Below, in pieces: positions 1-7,012 of a DNA stretch of 32,485 bases. The notes below the pieces were generated by a model that saw only the letters and a list, made by a program, of their open reading frames with translations, made no database searches and was not told the origin of the DNA. A program made the position numbers and the translations under genes. Positions within the stretch are counted from its first letter, which is position 1. Every line of letters starts with the position of its first letter. This DNA comes from Xanthobacteraceae bacterium (GTDB lineage: Bacteria > Pseudomonadota > Alphaproteobacteria > Rhizobiales > Xanthobacteraceae). The stretch spans positions 1-32,485 of the forward strand of contig JASHRW010000399.1 in NCBI GenBank assembly GCA_030037065.1, given 5' to 3'.

Positions 1-1083
1 ACCTCGCAGCTCAACGGCGCCAAGATGGCGGTCAGTCAGATCAACAAGAAGGGCGGCATCCTCGGCCGCGAGTTCCAGATTCTGGCCGAGGACAGCGCCG
101 CCAATGTCGGGCAGGCGACCGAAAAGCTCAACAAGCTCGTCGACCAGGACAAGGTCAATTTCACCGCCGGCGGTGTGTCGTCGGCCGAGGCGGCGGCAAT
201 GAGCCACGCCGCCAATCTGAAGAGCATGCTCTATATCGCCGTGGGCGGGCATGTCGACACGATCACCGGCACCGACTGCTACTGGAACACGTTCAAGCTG
301 TGTTCCGATACCTGGATGCTGAACAAGGCGCTGTGCGCCACGCTGCTGAAGAAGTTCGGCAAGCGCTGGTATTTCTGCACCCCCGACTACGCCTGGGGCC
401 ATTTCCTCTACAAAGGCGCCTCCGAAATCCTGGCGGAGGCCAAAGGCACCAATCTCGGCAACACGCTCATGCCGCTCGGCGCCACCGATTTCACCTCGGC
501 GCTGATCAAGGTCCAGCAGGCCAAGCCCGACGTGTTCGTCGTGTTCCAGAGCGGCGACGATTTCGTCAACCTAATGAAGCAGGCGGCCCAGTTCGGCATG
601 ACCAAGACGATGGCCTTCGGCGTCGGGCTGGCCGAGCTCGAGCCGTTGGTCTCCTTGCCGGTCGAAGCGCGGGTCGGCTGGGGCGTCATGGAATGGTGGT
701 GGAACCAACCCAACCAGCCCCACGTCAAGGAATTCGTGGCGGCGTACCAGAAACTCTACAAGGCCACGCCAAGCGGCCGGAGCTGGCTCGGCTATGCCGC
801 CGCGCACAGTTTCGCGCTGGCTGCGGAGAAGGCAAAAGGCATCGAGGCGCCGAAGATGGCACGTGCGATGGAAGGCTTGGTGCTGCCGCCCGAAGTCGCG
901 CTGGAGCCGTACAACCCGTATTACCGGGCCGGCGACCATCAGTGCATGATCACCGAGTTCGTCGGCGAGGTGAACCAGAACGGCAAGTATCCAGACCTGT
1001 TCACCGTGTCCGAGGAACTGGCGGGCGACAAGTTGGCGCGGTCGCCGGCGGAGAAGGGATGCAAGATGAGCTTTCCGGCGTGA
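1..1083 (+). CDS. ABC importer substrate-binding protein, type I periplasmic fold (5' end outside the window)
   Basis: The frame is open from base 1, so the signal peptide and first beta-alpha unit lie outside the window. The visible 360 residues read as a Peripla_BP_6/LivJ-type protein: a GGI-LGR segment, then KLNKLVDQDKV, a GGVSSAEA loop and a TDFTSALIKVQ segment are standard family landmarks. It should bind a small amide or amino-acid-like ligand in the periplasm and deliver it to the permeases encoded just downstream. The exact ligand cannot be told; similar proteins carry branched-chain amino acids, urea, short amides or aromatic acids. Six cysteines are visible (in DCYWN, KLCSD, KALCA, YFCTP, DHQCM and GCKMS), unusually many for this family, so disulfides are possible. 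A strong hairpin lies in the 139-bp gap to the permease gene. Confidence 0.9.
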   Translation, partial: TSQLNGAKMAVSQINKKGGILGREFQILAEDSAANVGQATEKLNKLVDQDKVNFTAGGVSSAEAAAMSHAANLKSMLYIAVGGHVDTITGTDCYWNTFKLCSDTWMLNKALCATLLKKFGKRWYFCTPDYAWGHFLYKGASEILAEAKGTNLGNTLMPLGATDFTSALIKVQQAKPDVFVVFQSGDDFVNLMKQAAQFGMTKTMAFGVGLAELEPLVSLPVEARVGWGVMEWWWNQPNQPHVKEFVAAYQKLYKATPSGRSWLGYAAAHSFALAAEKAKGIEAPKMARAMEGLVLPPEVALEPYNPYYRAGDHQCMITEFVGEVNQNGKYPDLFTVSEELAGDKLARSPAEKGCKMSFPA

Positions 1084-1154
1084 TCCTGGCGGTCTCGCGC
1101 GCGAAGGTTGCGATTGGTCGTTGACCGGACGGCGTCGGGTCGGCGGTAATAGTG

Positions 1155-1196
1155 AACCGGCGTCTTGAAGCGGCTGTCCGTTTCAAGGCGCCGGTT
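1155..1196 (+). promoter_or_regulatory. Strong intergenic hairpin between binding-protein and permease genes
   Basis: Arms 1155-1169 (AACCGGCGTCTTGAA) and 1182-1196 (TTCAAGGCGCCGGTT) pair over 15 bp with a single G-T wobble, around a 12-nt loop. No T-run follows, so it is not a classic intrinsic terminator. Hairpins at this place in binding-protein operons usually protect the 3' end of the upstream message, or partly stop transcription, so that the binding protein is made in excess over the permease. That role is inferred from position. Confidence 0.75.
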
Positions 1197-1222
1197 GCGT
1201 TGGCGGTCGGCGTCAGGCAGGA

Positions 1223-2101
1223 ATGGAAGCAATGGAGCTGTTGCTGTTCGACGGGTTCAACGGGCTGATCCAGGGCGCGTTCTACGCTTTGATGGCGCTC
1301 GGCCTGTCGCTGATCATTAGCCTCAATTCGGTGATCAATTTCGCCCACGGCGGGTTCATGGTCGTGGGCGCCTACCTAGCCTATACGTTGGCCCCGTATA
1401 TCGGGTTCTGGGGTGCCCTGTTGGCTGGGCCGATTCTCGCTGGCTTCATCGGCATCATCGTCGAACGCACACTCGTGCGCCACATGTACGGACGACCCGA
1501 CCCGATCTACAGCCTGCTGTTGACGTTCGGGTTCGCCTTGATCATCGAGGACGTGGTGCGCACGATATGGGGCGCGCAGGGCGTGCCGTTCGAGATCCCT
1601 GCGGCGCTCGGTTCACCCGTCAGTACGACCTATTTCTTCCTGACCGGATACCGACTGTTCGTGATCGCAGCGATCGCGGTGGCGACGATCGCGCTGTTTG
1701 CATTTCTACGCCTGTCGCGCTTCGGCATCCGCATCCGGGCCGGGATTCTTGACCTGGAGACGGTATCGACGCTGGGGGTCAACGTCTACCTGCTGCGCTC
1801 GGTCAATTTCGCCATTGGCACGTTGCTTGCGGGTTTCGCCGGCGTTCTTGCTGCCGGCATCCTGCAGCTGGCGCCGACTATGGGCGACGACGTGATCATG
1901 GCGACCTTTGTTGCGGTCGTCGTCGGCGGCATAGGGAGCTTGTTGGGCAGCGTGTTGGGGGGGCTGCTGATCGGCCTCGCCGCCGGGGTGACGACGGCCT
2001 ATTACCCGGCCGCCAGCGATGTGGTCATCTACATCATCATGGCCGTGGTGTTGATCGTGCGGCCGCGGGGCCTGTTAGGACAGGAAGGGCTGTTCGAATG
2101 A
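1223..2101 (+). CDS. livH: Branched-chain amino-acid-type ABC permease, LivH family
   Basis: A 292-residue integral membrane protein with about eight hydrophobic segments. It carries the LivH hallmark near the N-terminus (LSLIISLNSVINFAHGG, then VVGAYLAY) and the C-terminal IVRPRGLLG ending. It forms half of the inner-membrane channel with the LivM-type permease next to it. The start at 1223 has AGGCAGGA immediately upstream; a second in-frame ATG at 1232 (MELLLF) is possible and would remove three residues. The stop overlaps the next start (ATGA at 2098), which implies translational coupling. The ligand is set by the binding protein, so the amino-acid assignment is a family label rather than a proven substrate. 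Confidence 0.9.
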   Translation: MEAMELLLFDGFNGLIQGAFYALMALGLSLIISLNSVINFAHGGFMVVGAYLAYTLAPYIGFWGALLAGPILAGFIGIIVERTLVRHMYGRPDPIYSLLLTFGFALIIEDVVRTIWGAQGVPFEIPAALGSPVSTTYFFLTGYRLFVIAAIAVATIALFAFLRLSRFGIRIRAGILDLETVSTLGVNVYLLRSVNFAIGTLLAGFAGVLAAGILQLAPTMGDDVIMATFVAVVVGGIGSLLGSVLGGLLIGLAAGVTTAYYPAASDVVIYIIMAVVLIVRPRGLLGQEGLFE

Positions 2102-3042
2102 GCCGGCGGATCTACGTCAACGGCGCGGTGTGGCTGCTGCTGCTGACGGCGGCGCTGTGGCTGCCGCTGATCGGCGGCTACATGGCGCTGGCCTCGCGTG
2201 TCCTCGTTTACGCGCTAGCCGCCATGGGGCTTAACCTCCTGCTCGGGTTTACCGGTTGCATGTCGTTCGGGGAGGCGGCGTATTTCGGGCTTGGAGGGTA
2301 CGGGACCGGATTGTTCCTGACGCATCTCACCCACAGCACCGTGCTCGCGGTCGTCGCCGGAACGATCGTCGGCGGGCTCGCGGCCTTCCTCTTCGGCCCC
2401 CTGGTGATGCGCCGGCGCGGCATTTATTTCGCGATGATCACGGTGGCGATCGGCCAGATTTTCTATTTTATCGCCGAGCGGTGGAACAGCTTTACCGGCG
2501 GCGAGGACGGGCTCGCCGGGTTTTCGCGCCAGCCGCTGCATCTCGGCTTTGCGACCGTGCCGCTCGATGCGGTGGCGTTCTATTATTTCGTATTATTCTT
2601 TTTCGCGATCGGCGCCGGGGTCATCGCGCTGTTGCTGCATTCTCCGCTCGGCCACACCTTTATCGCGATCCGTGAGAACCGCCGAAGGGCCCAGTTTCTC
2701 GGCATCCATGTTGAGCGCTACGTCTGGGCCTCCTTTGCCATCGCCGGCGTTATCGCCGGATTGGCCGGGGCGCTCAACGCACTGCAAAACAACTTTATCT
2801 CGCCGATCAATCTCTATTGGGTCGAGTCGGGAAATCTTGTGATCATGGCGGTTCTCGGCGGCATGCGCAGCTTCTGGGGACCGCTCGTCGGCGCGATCAT
2901 CTTTGTCGGCATCCAGGATTATGTGAGCAGCTATTTTCCAAACAACTGGGAGACCTTTATCGGCGGCCTGTTCATCGTCGCTGTGATCTTCTTCCCGAAC
3001 GGCATTCTCGGCATCGTCCGCTGGCGGATGAAAGCGGCATGA
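2098..3042 (+). CDS. livM: Branched-chain amino-acid-type ABC permease, LivM family
   Basis: A 314-residue polytopic membrane protein. The family signature GLNLLLGFTGCMSFGEAAYF lies near residues 42-61, followed by the cytoplasmic coupling segment RENRRRAQFLGI and a C-terminal FPNGILGIVRWR, all as in LivM. The usual signature reads GYTGQ-SLGHA, so GFTGCMSFGEA is a mild variant. It pairs with the LivH-type permease to form the translocation path. It overlaps the gene before it by 4 nt and the ATPase gene after it by 4 nt (ATGA at 3039), so the operon is tightly coupled. Confidence 0.9.
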   Translation: MSRRIYVNGAVWLLLLTAALWLPLIGGYMALASRVLVYALAAMGLNLLLGFTGCMSFGEAAYFGLGGYGTGLFLTHLTHSTVLAVVAGTIVGGLAAFLFGPLVMRRRGIYFAMITVAIGQIFYFIAERWNSFTGGEDGLAGFSRQPLHLGFATVPLDAVAFYYFVLFFFAIGAGVIALLLHSPLGHTFIAIRENRRRAQFLGIHVERYVWASFAIAGVIAGLAGALNALQNNFISPINLYWVESGNLVIMAVLGGMRSFWGPLVGAIIFVGIQDYVSSYFPNNWETFIGGLFIVAVIFFPNGILGIVRWRMKAA

Positions 3043-3791
3043 GCCTGCTGCGGCTAACCAATATATCGCGCGTCTTCGGCAAGCTCGTGGCGTTGCAGAA
3101 CGTCGAGCTGGAGATGGAAGAGGGCCGCCTCTACGCGGTGATCGGCCCGAACGGCGCCGGCAAGACGACGCTGTTTAATTTGATAAGCGGCTTCTTTCCG
3201 GCGACGAGCGGCGAGATCTGGTTCGACGGCAGGCAGATCAACCGCGTCCCCGCTGCAGACCGGGTCGCGCTTGGCCTGGTGCGCACGTTCCAGATCACCG
3301 AGGTCTTCCCGGAGCTTTCAGTGTTCGAAAATGTCCGCATCGGGGTCGAGGCCGAGGCCCGGTGCAGCACGCGCCCGTGGCCGGGAGGCGCGCTCATCCG
3401 CCAGATCAACGAACGGGTCGAGGAGCTGCTTGAGACGACCGGGCTCGGCGCCCAGGCTGGTCGCATCGTCAGCGAGCTTGCCCACGGCGACCAGCGCGTC
3501 GTCGAGGTGACGATGGCGTTGAGCCGGAGGCCCAAACTGCTGCTCCTGGACGAGCCGACCGCCGGCATGGGCCAGGAAGAGACCGCGCACATGGTCAGAT
3601 TGATCCGAGACCTGCATGTGCGGCAACAGCAAAGCATCCTGTTTATCGAACATGACATGGACCTGGTCTTTGGCATCGCCGACCGGATCACCGTGCTCAA
3701 CTACGGCAAGGTCCTCGCCACCGGAACACCGCGCGATGTCGCGGCGGATCCTCTCGTGCAAGCGGCGTATCTGGGAGAAGCAGCCGCGTGA
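3039..3791 (+). CDS. livG: ABC importer ATPase, LivG family
   Basis: A 250-residue cytoplasmic ATPase that powers the importer. Walker A is GPNGAGKT (residues 36-43), the Q-loop region follows with RTFQITEVFPELSV, the signature is LAHGDQR (147-153) and Walker B is LLLLDEP (167-173) with the catalytic Glu at 172; the switch His is in FIEHDMD. The HGDQR form of the signature is normal for LivG-type subunits. The reading frame stays open further upstream, but the ATG at 3039 is chosen because it overlaps the LivM stop (ATGA) and gives the expected MSLLRLTNI N-terminus. The gene ends in a GTGA overlap with the next ATPase gene. Confidence 0.93.
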   Translation: MSLLRLTNISRVFGKLVALQNVELEMEEGRLYAVIGPNGAGKTTLFNLISGFFPATSGEIWFDGRQINRVPAADRVALGLVRTFQITEVFPELSVFENVRIGVEAEARCSTRPWPGGALIRQINERVEELLETTGLGAQAGRIVSELAHGDQRVVEVTMALSRRPKLLLLDEPTAGMGQEETAHMVRLIRDLHVRQQQSILFIEHDMDLVFGIADRITVLNYGKVLATGTPRDVAADPLVQAAYLGEAAA

Positions 3792-4540
3792 CCGACGCCA
3801 TCCTGAAAATCGAGAACCTGCATACCTATTATGGCAAAAGCCATATCCTGCACGGTGTGTCGATGGAGGTCACCGAGGGTGAGATCGTCACTCTCTTGGG
3901 CCGCAATGGCGCCGGCAAGACCACGACGCTGCGCAGCCTCAGCGGCCTGACCACGCCGCGGGAAGGTCGGATCGAGATTTTCGGCAATGACACCACTCGC
4001 TGGCCCGCCTACAGGATCGCCCGGCTCGGTGTCGGTTACGTGCCAGAGGGGCGCCGCATCTTTCCCAACCTCACGGTGCTGGAAAACCTCGCCGTGCCGA
4101 TGACGCGGCCCGGCCCGTGGACGGTCGACAAGGTGCTCGAACTGTTTCCCAATCTGGGCGCGCGGCGCGACAGTTGGGGGCGTCAGCTTTCGGGAGGCGA
4201 GCAGGAGATGCTTGCGATCGCGCGGGCTTTGCTTGTCAACCCCAAACTGCTGTTGCTCGACGAGCCGTCGCAGGGACTGGCGCCGCTGCTGGTGCGCGAG
4301 GTATTCCGCGTCGTCGCCTCAATGCGCCAGCAGGGTATCTCAATCCTCCTGGTGGAGCAGAATGCCCGTTTCGGCCTTGAAGTGGCTGACCGCGTCTATG
4401 TGCTGAACGACGGCCAGATGATCCATTCCGGTCCGGCCAGCGAACTCGCCAAGGATGAGGAACGCGTACGTGCCCTCGCGGGCGTAGGTGGCAAGGAAGG
4501 TGGAAGCCGGACCGCTAACCCGAAAATGTCGGTGGCCTGA
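3788..4540 (+). CDS. livF: ABC importer ATPase, LivF family
   Basis: The second 250-residue ATPase subunit of the importer. Walker A is GRNGAGKT (38-45), followed by the LivF hallmark GVGYVPEGRRIFPNLTVLEN. The signature is LSGGEQ (134-139) and Walker B is LLLLDEP with Asp158 and Glu159; the switch segment is LVEQNARFGLEVADR. The start is a GTG that overlaps the LivG stop (GTGA). The last 15 or so residues (from GGSRTANPK) extend past the usual LivF end and look like unstructured tail. It is the last gene of the operon; 50 bp separate it from a convergent lipoprotein gene, with no clear terminator between them. Confidence 0.93.
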   Translation: MTDAILKIENLHTYYGKSHILHGVSMEVTEGEIVTLLGRNGAGKTTTLRSLSGLTTPREGRIEIFGNDTTRWPAYRIARLGVGYVPEGRRIFPNLTVLENLAVPMTRPGPWTVDKVLELFPNLGARRDSWGRQLSGGEQEMLAIARALLVNPKLLLLDEPSQGLAPLLVREVFRVVASMRQQGISILLVEQNARFGLEVADRVYVLNDGQMIHSGPASELAKDEERVRALAGVGGKEGGSRTANPKMSVA

Positions 4541-4590
4541 TCCGGATTATTGCAACCGTTGCGCCTGACGTGACCGCCGTTCCCATCGTC

Positions 4591-5082
4591 CTAATCGGGA
4601 GACAGGCCGTATTTGGCGCACATTTTGGCGACGATGGCGACGTCTTTGCCACCGGCAATCAGACCCATCGTGGCGCCGACGATTTGACCGTTGGCGAGTT
4701 TGACCTCGACGATATACGCCTGCTTGCCGTTATAGGGCGGATACGGGCTCTTGGCGTTGACAGTGGCGCAGTAATTGCGCGAATCTTCGTCGGTATGCGC
4801 CGGAAATTTCGTCCAGTTATATTTGGCAGTTTGCGGATCTTTGAGGTTGAACTGGACCGCGTCCATGATGACTTTCTTTTCCGCGTCGCTCAGATCGCGT
4901 TGCGGGCCGCTTGTGGCCGCCGATACCGGCTTGTTCGTCGACGCGCCGCCCGCCGCTGACGTGCTGGTTTCCGGCGTGCTCGCGGCTGTCGGAGTGCCTG
5001 GGAGCTGCGGCCCTCCGGCGCAACCCGATAGCGCTAATCCGGCGGCCAACGCTGTGACCACTCTCAATCTGCTTGCCGGCAA
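4591..5082 (-). CDS. Putative outer-membrane or periplasmic lipoprotein of unknown function
   Basis: A 163-residue protein with a lipoprotein signal: basic N-terminus (ASRLR), a hydrophobic stretch and the lipobox LSGC with the acceptor Cys at residue 21. A low-complexity Ala/Thr/Ser/Pro linker (about 25-60) leads to a folded domain beginning LSDAEKKVIMDAV, with FNLKDPQTAKYNW, a CATVNAKSPY segment and MCAKYGLSPD at the end. Its two cysteines could form a disulfide. I do not recognise the domain well enough to give a function. The start is a TTG with AGGAAG just upstream; no ATG or GTG in this frame would keep the whole signal peptide, so the start is moderately sure. It is transcribed towards the importer operon. 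Confidence 0.75.
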   Translation of the reverse strand: MPASRLRVVTALAAGLALSGCAGGPQLPGTPTAASTPETSTSAAGGASTNKPVSAATSGPQRDLSDAEKKVIMDAVQFNLKDPQTAKYNWTKFPAHTDEDSRNYCATVNAKSPYPPYNGKQAYIVEVKLANGQIVGATMGLIAGGKDVAIVAKMCAKYGLSPD

Positions 5083-5528
5083 GGGCTTCCTATTCCTGGC
5101 TTGAGACTGCGTATGCCCGCGAGGGTGTGCTCCGCCGTCAAGACTTGGACGATTAAGGCCTGGACGATAAGGCCTGGACGATGAGGCTTGGACGATAAGG
5201 CTTGGACGAGCCGCGAAGCGGTGTTGGCTCCTCCGTATGGAGCCGAGCGGTCGGTTGCGTCAATCCCCTTCTCGTTATCCTGTCGGCCGCCGAGGAGCCG
5301 TCGTACGGTCGATGCGGGCGTTCAAATTCGCGGCCGCTTTTTCGGGTACTTCCGGCAGGAACCGCGGCGAAATCGGTGGAACGTGAGGGTGCGACAAATT
5401 GGCAGAGCCAAATCTCCGTATTTCGCCAAAGTCAAACGGGTGTTTGATATGCACTGTGTCTTTTCAGCACTAGGCATCCGCTCTCCGGCGCGTATGGTCG
5501 CTGCGTCCAATAGCACGGGGAGATGTCA
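5083..5528. other. Intergenic region between two lipoprotein genes
   Basis: This stretch of 446 bp separates the divergent TTG-started lipoprotein gene and the 31-codon lipoprotein gene, so it should hold both promoters. The only clear structure is the 14-bp tandem repeat at 5146-5209, listed separately. I found no convincing -35/-10 pair and no ORF with a ribosome-binding site; the short open frames here have neither coding character nor recognisable products. Confidence 0.6.
5146..5209. repeat. 14-bp tandem repeat, about 4.5 copies
   Basis: Successive units are 5146-5160 (15 nt, with one extra T), 5161-5174, 5175-5188 and 5189-5202, then a partial unit at 5203-5209. The consensus is TGGACGATAAGGCY. 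Copies differ at one or two positions, so the array is recent but not perfect. It lies about 65 bp upstream of the TTG start of the lipoprotein gene on the minus strand. It has no spacers and is not a CRISPR. Confidence 0.9.
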
Positions 5529-5624
5529 ATGAAGAAGCTTGCCCTTGCAATCGTCGCCGTTCTTGCTCTGGCGACCATTGCTGGTTGCGCCGCACCTCCG
5601 CCCCCGGTGGTGACGAAGGGTTGA
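5529..5624 (+). CDS. Very small lipoprotein, 31 residues
   Basis: An ATG at 5529 follows GGGGAG with 6-nt spacing. It opens a 31-codon frame: a KK basic start, a hydrophobic run, the lipobox IAGC with Cys at residue 20, and a short proline-rich tail ending in PPPPVVTKG. After signal peptidase II cleavage only about 12 residues would stay on the lipid anchor. Tiny lipoproteins of this kind (entericidin-like in size) are often induced by stress, but I cannot assign a family. A strong intrinsic terminator 26 bp after the stop supports a real single-gene transcript. An in-frame ATG at 5523 would add two residues but fits the ribosome-binding site less well. Confidence 0.75.
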   Translation: MKKLALAIVAVLALATIAGCAAPPPPVVTKG

Positions 5625-5650
5625 TTGGCCGCAACGAGGAGTACTCGAGG

Positions 5651-5684
5651 AAAAGGGCCGGCTTCGCGCCGGCTCCTTTTCTTT
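5651..5684 (+). terminator. Intrinsic terminator after the small lipoprotein gene
   Basis: A perfect 6-bp GC stem, GCCGGC (5657-5662) with GCCGGC (5668-5673), encloses the loop TTCGC and extends by G-T and G-C pairs. It is followed directly by CCTTTTCTTTT (5675-5685). A-rich sequence in front of the stem suggests it may also work on the other strand. Confidence 0.9.
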
Positions 5685-5697
5685 TGGAATCTCAGGG

Positions 5698-5781
5698 GGC
5701 AGACGACGGAGGACAGACGGCAGGTCGTTTCCGAATCCAATTCGCCATCTGTCCTCTGCCGTCCGTTCTCTGTCGTCCGCC
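5698..5781. repeat. Long imperfect palindrome, 26-nt arms, abutting the lyase stop codon
   Basis: Arm 5698-5723 and arm 5756-5781 are reverse complements apart from four transitions, each of which is a G-U pair in one of the two possible transcripts. The loop is 32 nt. The right arm ends exactly one base before the stop codon of the minus-strand lyase gene. It may end transcription from the lyase, or be one copy of a dispersed palindromic repeat; a single window cannot decide. Confidence 0.75.
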
Positions 5782-6681
5782 TTACTCGGCGGCGCGTTTT
5801 TGCATCAACGCGGCGGATTCCTTGTCGTAGCTTTCCTCGCGCGCCAGCATCTCTTTGAGGCCGACCAGCCTGTAGTAGTCCTCCAGCGGCAGCAGGTGGT
5901 CGAACGTGGCGGTGAGTGAGTTCTCGCGCTTGAGGATGCGCAGCACATGACGCACCGCATGCGCGGCGGCGAACAGCGCGATCGACGGAAATGTTGCGGC
6001 GACGACGCCGGCGGCTTCGAGGTCCTCGAGGTTGCGTTTCTTGTTGCCGGCCGCCTGCGACAGCGTCGCCATGTGCGGTCCGGGAATTTCGCGCTTGGCG
6101 CGCTTGATCTCCTCGATCGTATCGAAGCCCATCGGTTTCGCCATGTCGGCGCCCGCCTCCATGAATAGCTGGCAGCGCGCGATCGCCGCGTTTGGGCCTT
6201 CGACGCCGGCGGCGTCGGTGCGGCCGGCGATGAAGAAATCACCATCGCGCCGCGCATCGAGCGCGGCCTTGATCTTGGCCAGCATCTGTTCGACCGGGAT
6301 CACCTGCTTACCGGGCAGATAGCCGCAACGATTGGGAAACACCTGGTCGCTGATGAACACGCCGGCGACGCCGGCGGCTTCGAACGCGCGCACCATCTGC
6401 CGCACATTGTTGACGCCGCCGAACCCGGTATCGGCGTCGACATAGACCGGCACCTCGACGGCGCTTGCGAGGCGCCCATAGTGATCGGCGTAATCGCGCA
6501 TGTTGGACTGGCCCATGTCGGGCTGCGCCAGCATCGAGCCGATCGCGGCGTAGCCGCCGGCGCAGATCGCCTCGAACCCCTCGGCCTCCATGATGCGCGC
6601 CGACAGCGCGTCATAGGCGCCGGGCATGAGCACGAGGCGGCTTCCCGCCATGATCGCTCTGAATTTTTTACGCGCGTTCAT
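5782..6681 (-). CDS. Isocitrate lyase / PEP mutase superfamily protein (methylisocitrate lyase-like)
   Basis: A 299-residue TIM-barrel enzyme expected to cleave or form a C-C or P-C bond of a small 2-oxo or hydroxy acid, with Mg2+ bound at the DADTGFGG motif (Asp82, Asp84). The substrate is unknown. The gating loop reads ISDQVFPNRCGYLPGK: the catalytic-type Cys119 is kept, but two otherwise strongly conserved spots differ, with Ser-Asp for Glu-Asp before QVFP and NRCGY in place of KRCGH. FIAGRTDA and MEAGADM are standard family segments. The length is normal for 2-methylisocitrate lyases and oxaloacetate decarboxylase-like members. No prpC or prpD is nearby, so a role in propionate breakdown is not supported by context. 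The ATG start gives a normal N-terminus (MNARKKFRAIM). Confidence 0.85.
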   Translation of the reverse strand: MNARKKFRAIMAGSRLVLMPGAYDALSARIMEAEGFEAICAGGYAAIGSMLAQPDMGQSNMRDYADHYGRLASAVEVPVYVDADTGFGGVNNVRQMVRAFEAAGVAGVFISDQVFPNRCGYLPGKQVIPVEQMLAKIKAALDARRDGDFFIAGRTDAAGVEGPNAAIARCQLFMEAGADMAKPMGFDTIEEIKRAKREIPGPHMATLSQAAGNKKRNLEDLEAAGVVAATFPSIALFAAAHAVRHVLRILKRENSLTATFDHLLPLEDYYRLVGLKEMLAREESYDKESAALMQKRAAE

Positions 6682-6892
6682 CGAGTGCTCCTAAGCCGGC
6701 CACCAAAGTTGCTGACGCCTCTCAAGCGCCATTCTATGTCGCACGCCTTCGATCGCAAGCGTGCCGACAAGCGAAACCGCCGATCGTGGCCGGAGGAAAA
6801 GGCTGCAATCTGTTTCTCGAATCAGATGAGCGCAATCGGAAAATTTGTGTCTTCATTGCCCTCGGACACGGCAAGCATTAACTGACAATTTA

Positions 6893-6908
6893 TTGCGCGG
6901 CCGTGCAA
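6893..6908. promoter_or_regulatory. Candidate operator palindrome upstream of the YeeE/YedE genes
   Basis: TTGCGCGGCCGTGCAA is a 16-bp inverted repeat with only one mismatched pair. It lies 105 bp upstream of the YeeE start in the divergent region. Size and symmetry fit a dimeric regulator site. YeeE/YedE operons are often controlled by ArsR-type sulfide sensors, but no regulator gene is present here and the sequence does not match an operator I know. Confidence 0.4.
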
Positions 6909-6949
6909 AACTTGCGCATATCCGCATTGTCGAAAGATAAGACTGCCCG

Positions 6950-7012
6950 GGAGACAAGACTTTCCAGAAGACAAAGACATTTCAGGAGACAAGCCTTTCC
7001 AGGAGGCAACAC
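6950..7012 (+). repeat. Purine-rich degenerate tandem repeat leading into the ribosome-binding site
   Basis: Units at 6950-6966 (GGAGACAAGACTTTCCA), 6967-6984, 6985-7001 (GGAGACAAGCCTTTCCA) and a partial one from 7002 (GGAGGCAACAC) are 17-18 nt long. The first and third differ at one position. The last unit supplies the GGAGG ribosome-binding site of the gene at 7013. The leader thus holds several Shine-Dalgarno-like GGAGAC copies in a row. Confidence 0.8.

Larger units (their letters stand above)
6682..7012. other. Divergent intergenic region, lyase / YeeE pair
   Basis: This 331-bp region must hold promoters for both divergent units. It contains a 16-bp near-palindrome (6893-6908) and three to four purine-rich tandem units (6950-7012) just before the YeeE start, both listed separately. 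A possible -35/-10 (TTGCGC at 6912 and GATAAG at 6936) is too weak to call. No ORF here has a credible start. Confidence 0.6.

Noticed and set aside
5146-5209. CRISPR array
   Set aside because: Units are only 14 bp and directly abut without spacers; no cas genes are present.
6912-6941. Promoter TTGCGC ... GATAAG before the YeeE pair
   Set aside because: The -35 matches consensus at only 3 of 6 positions and the -10 at 4 of 6; not better than chance in this stretch.
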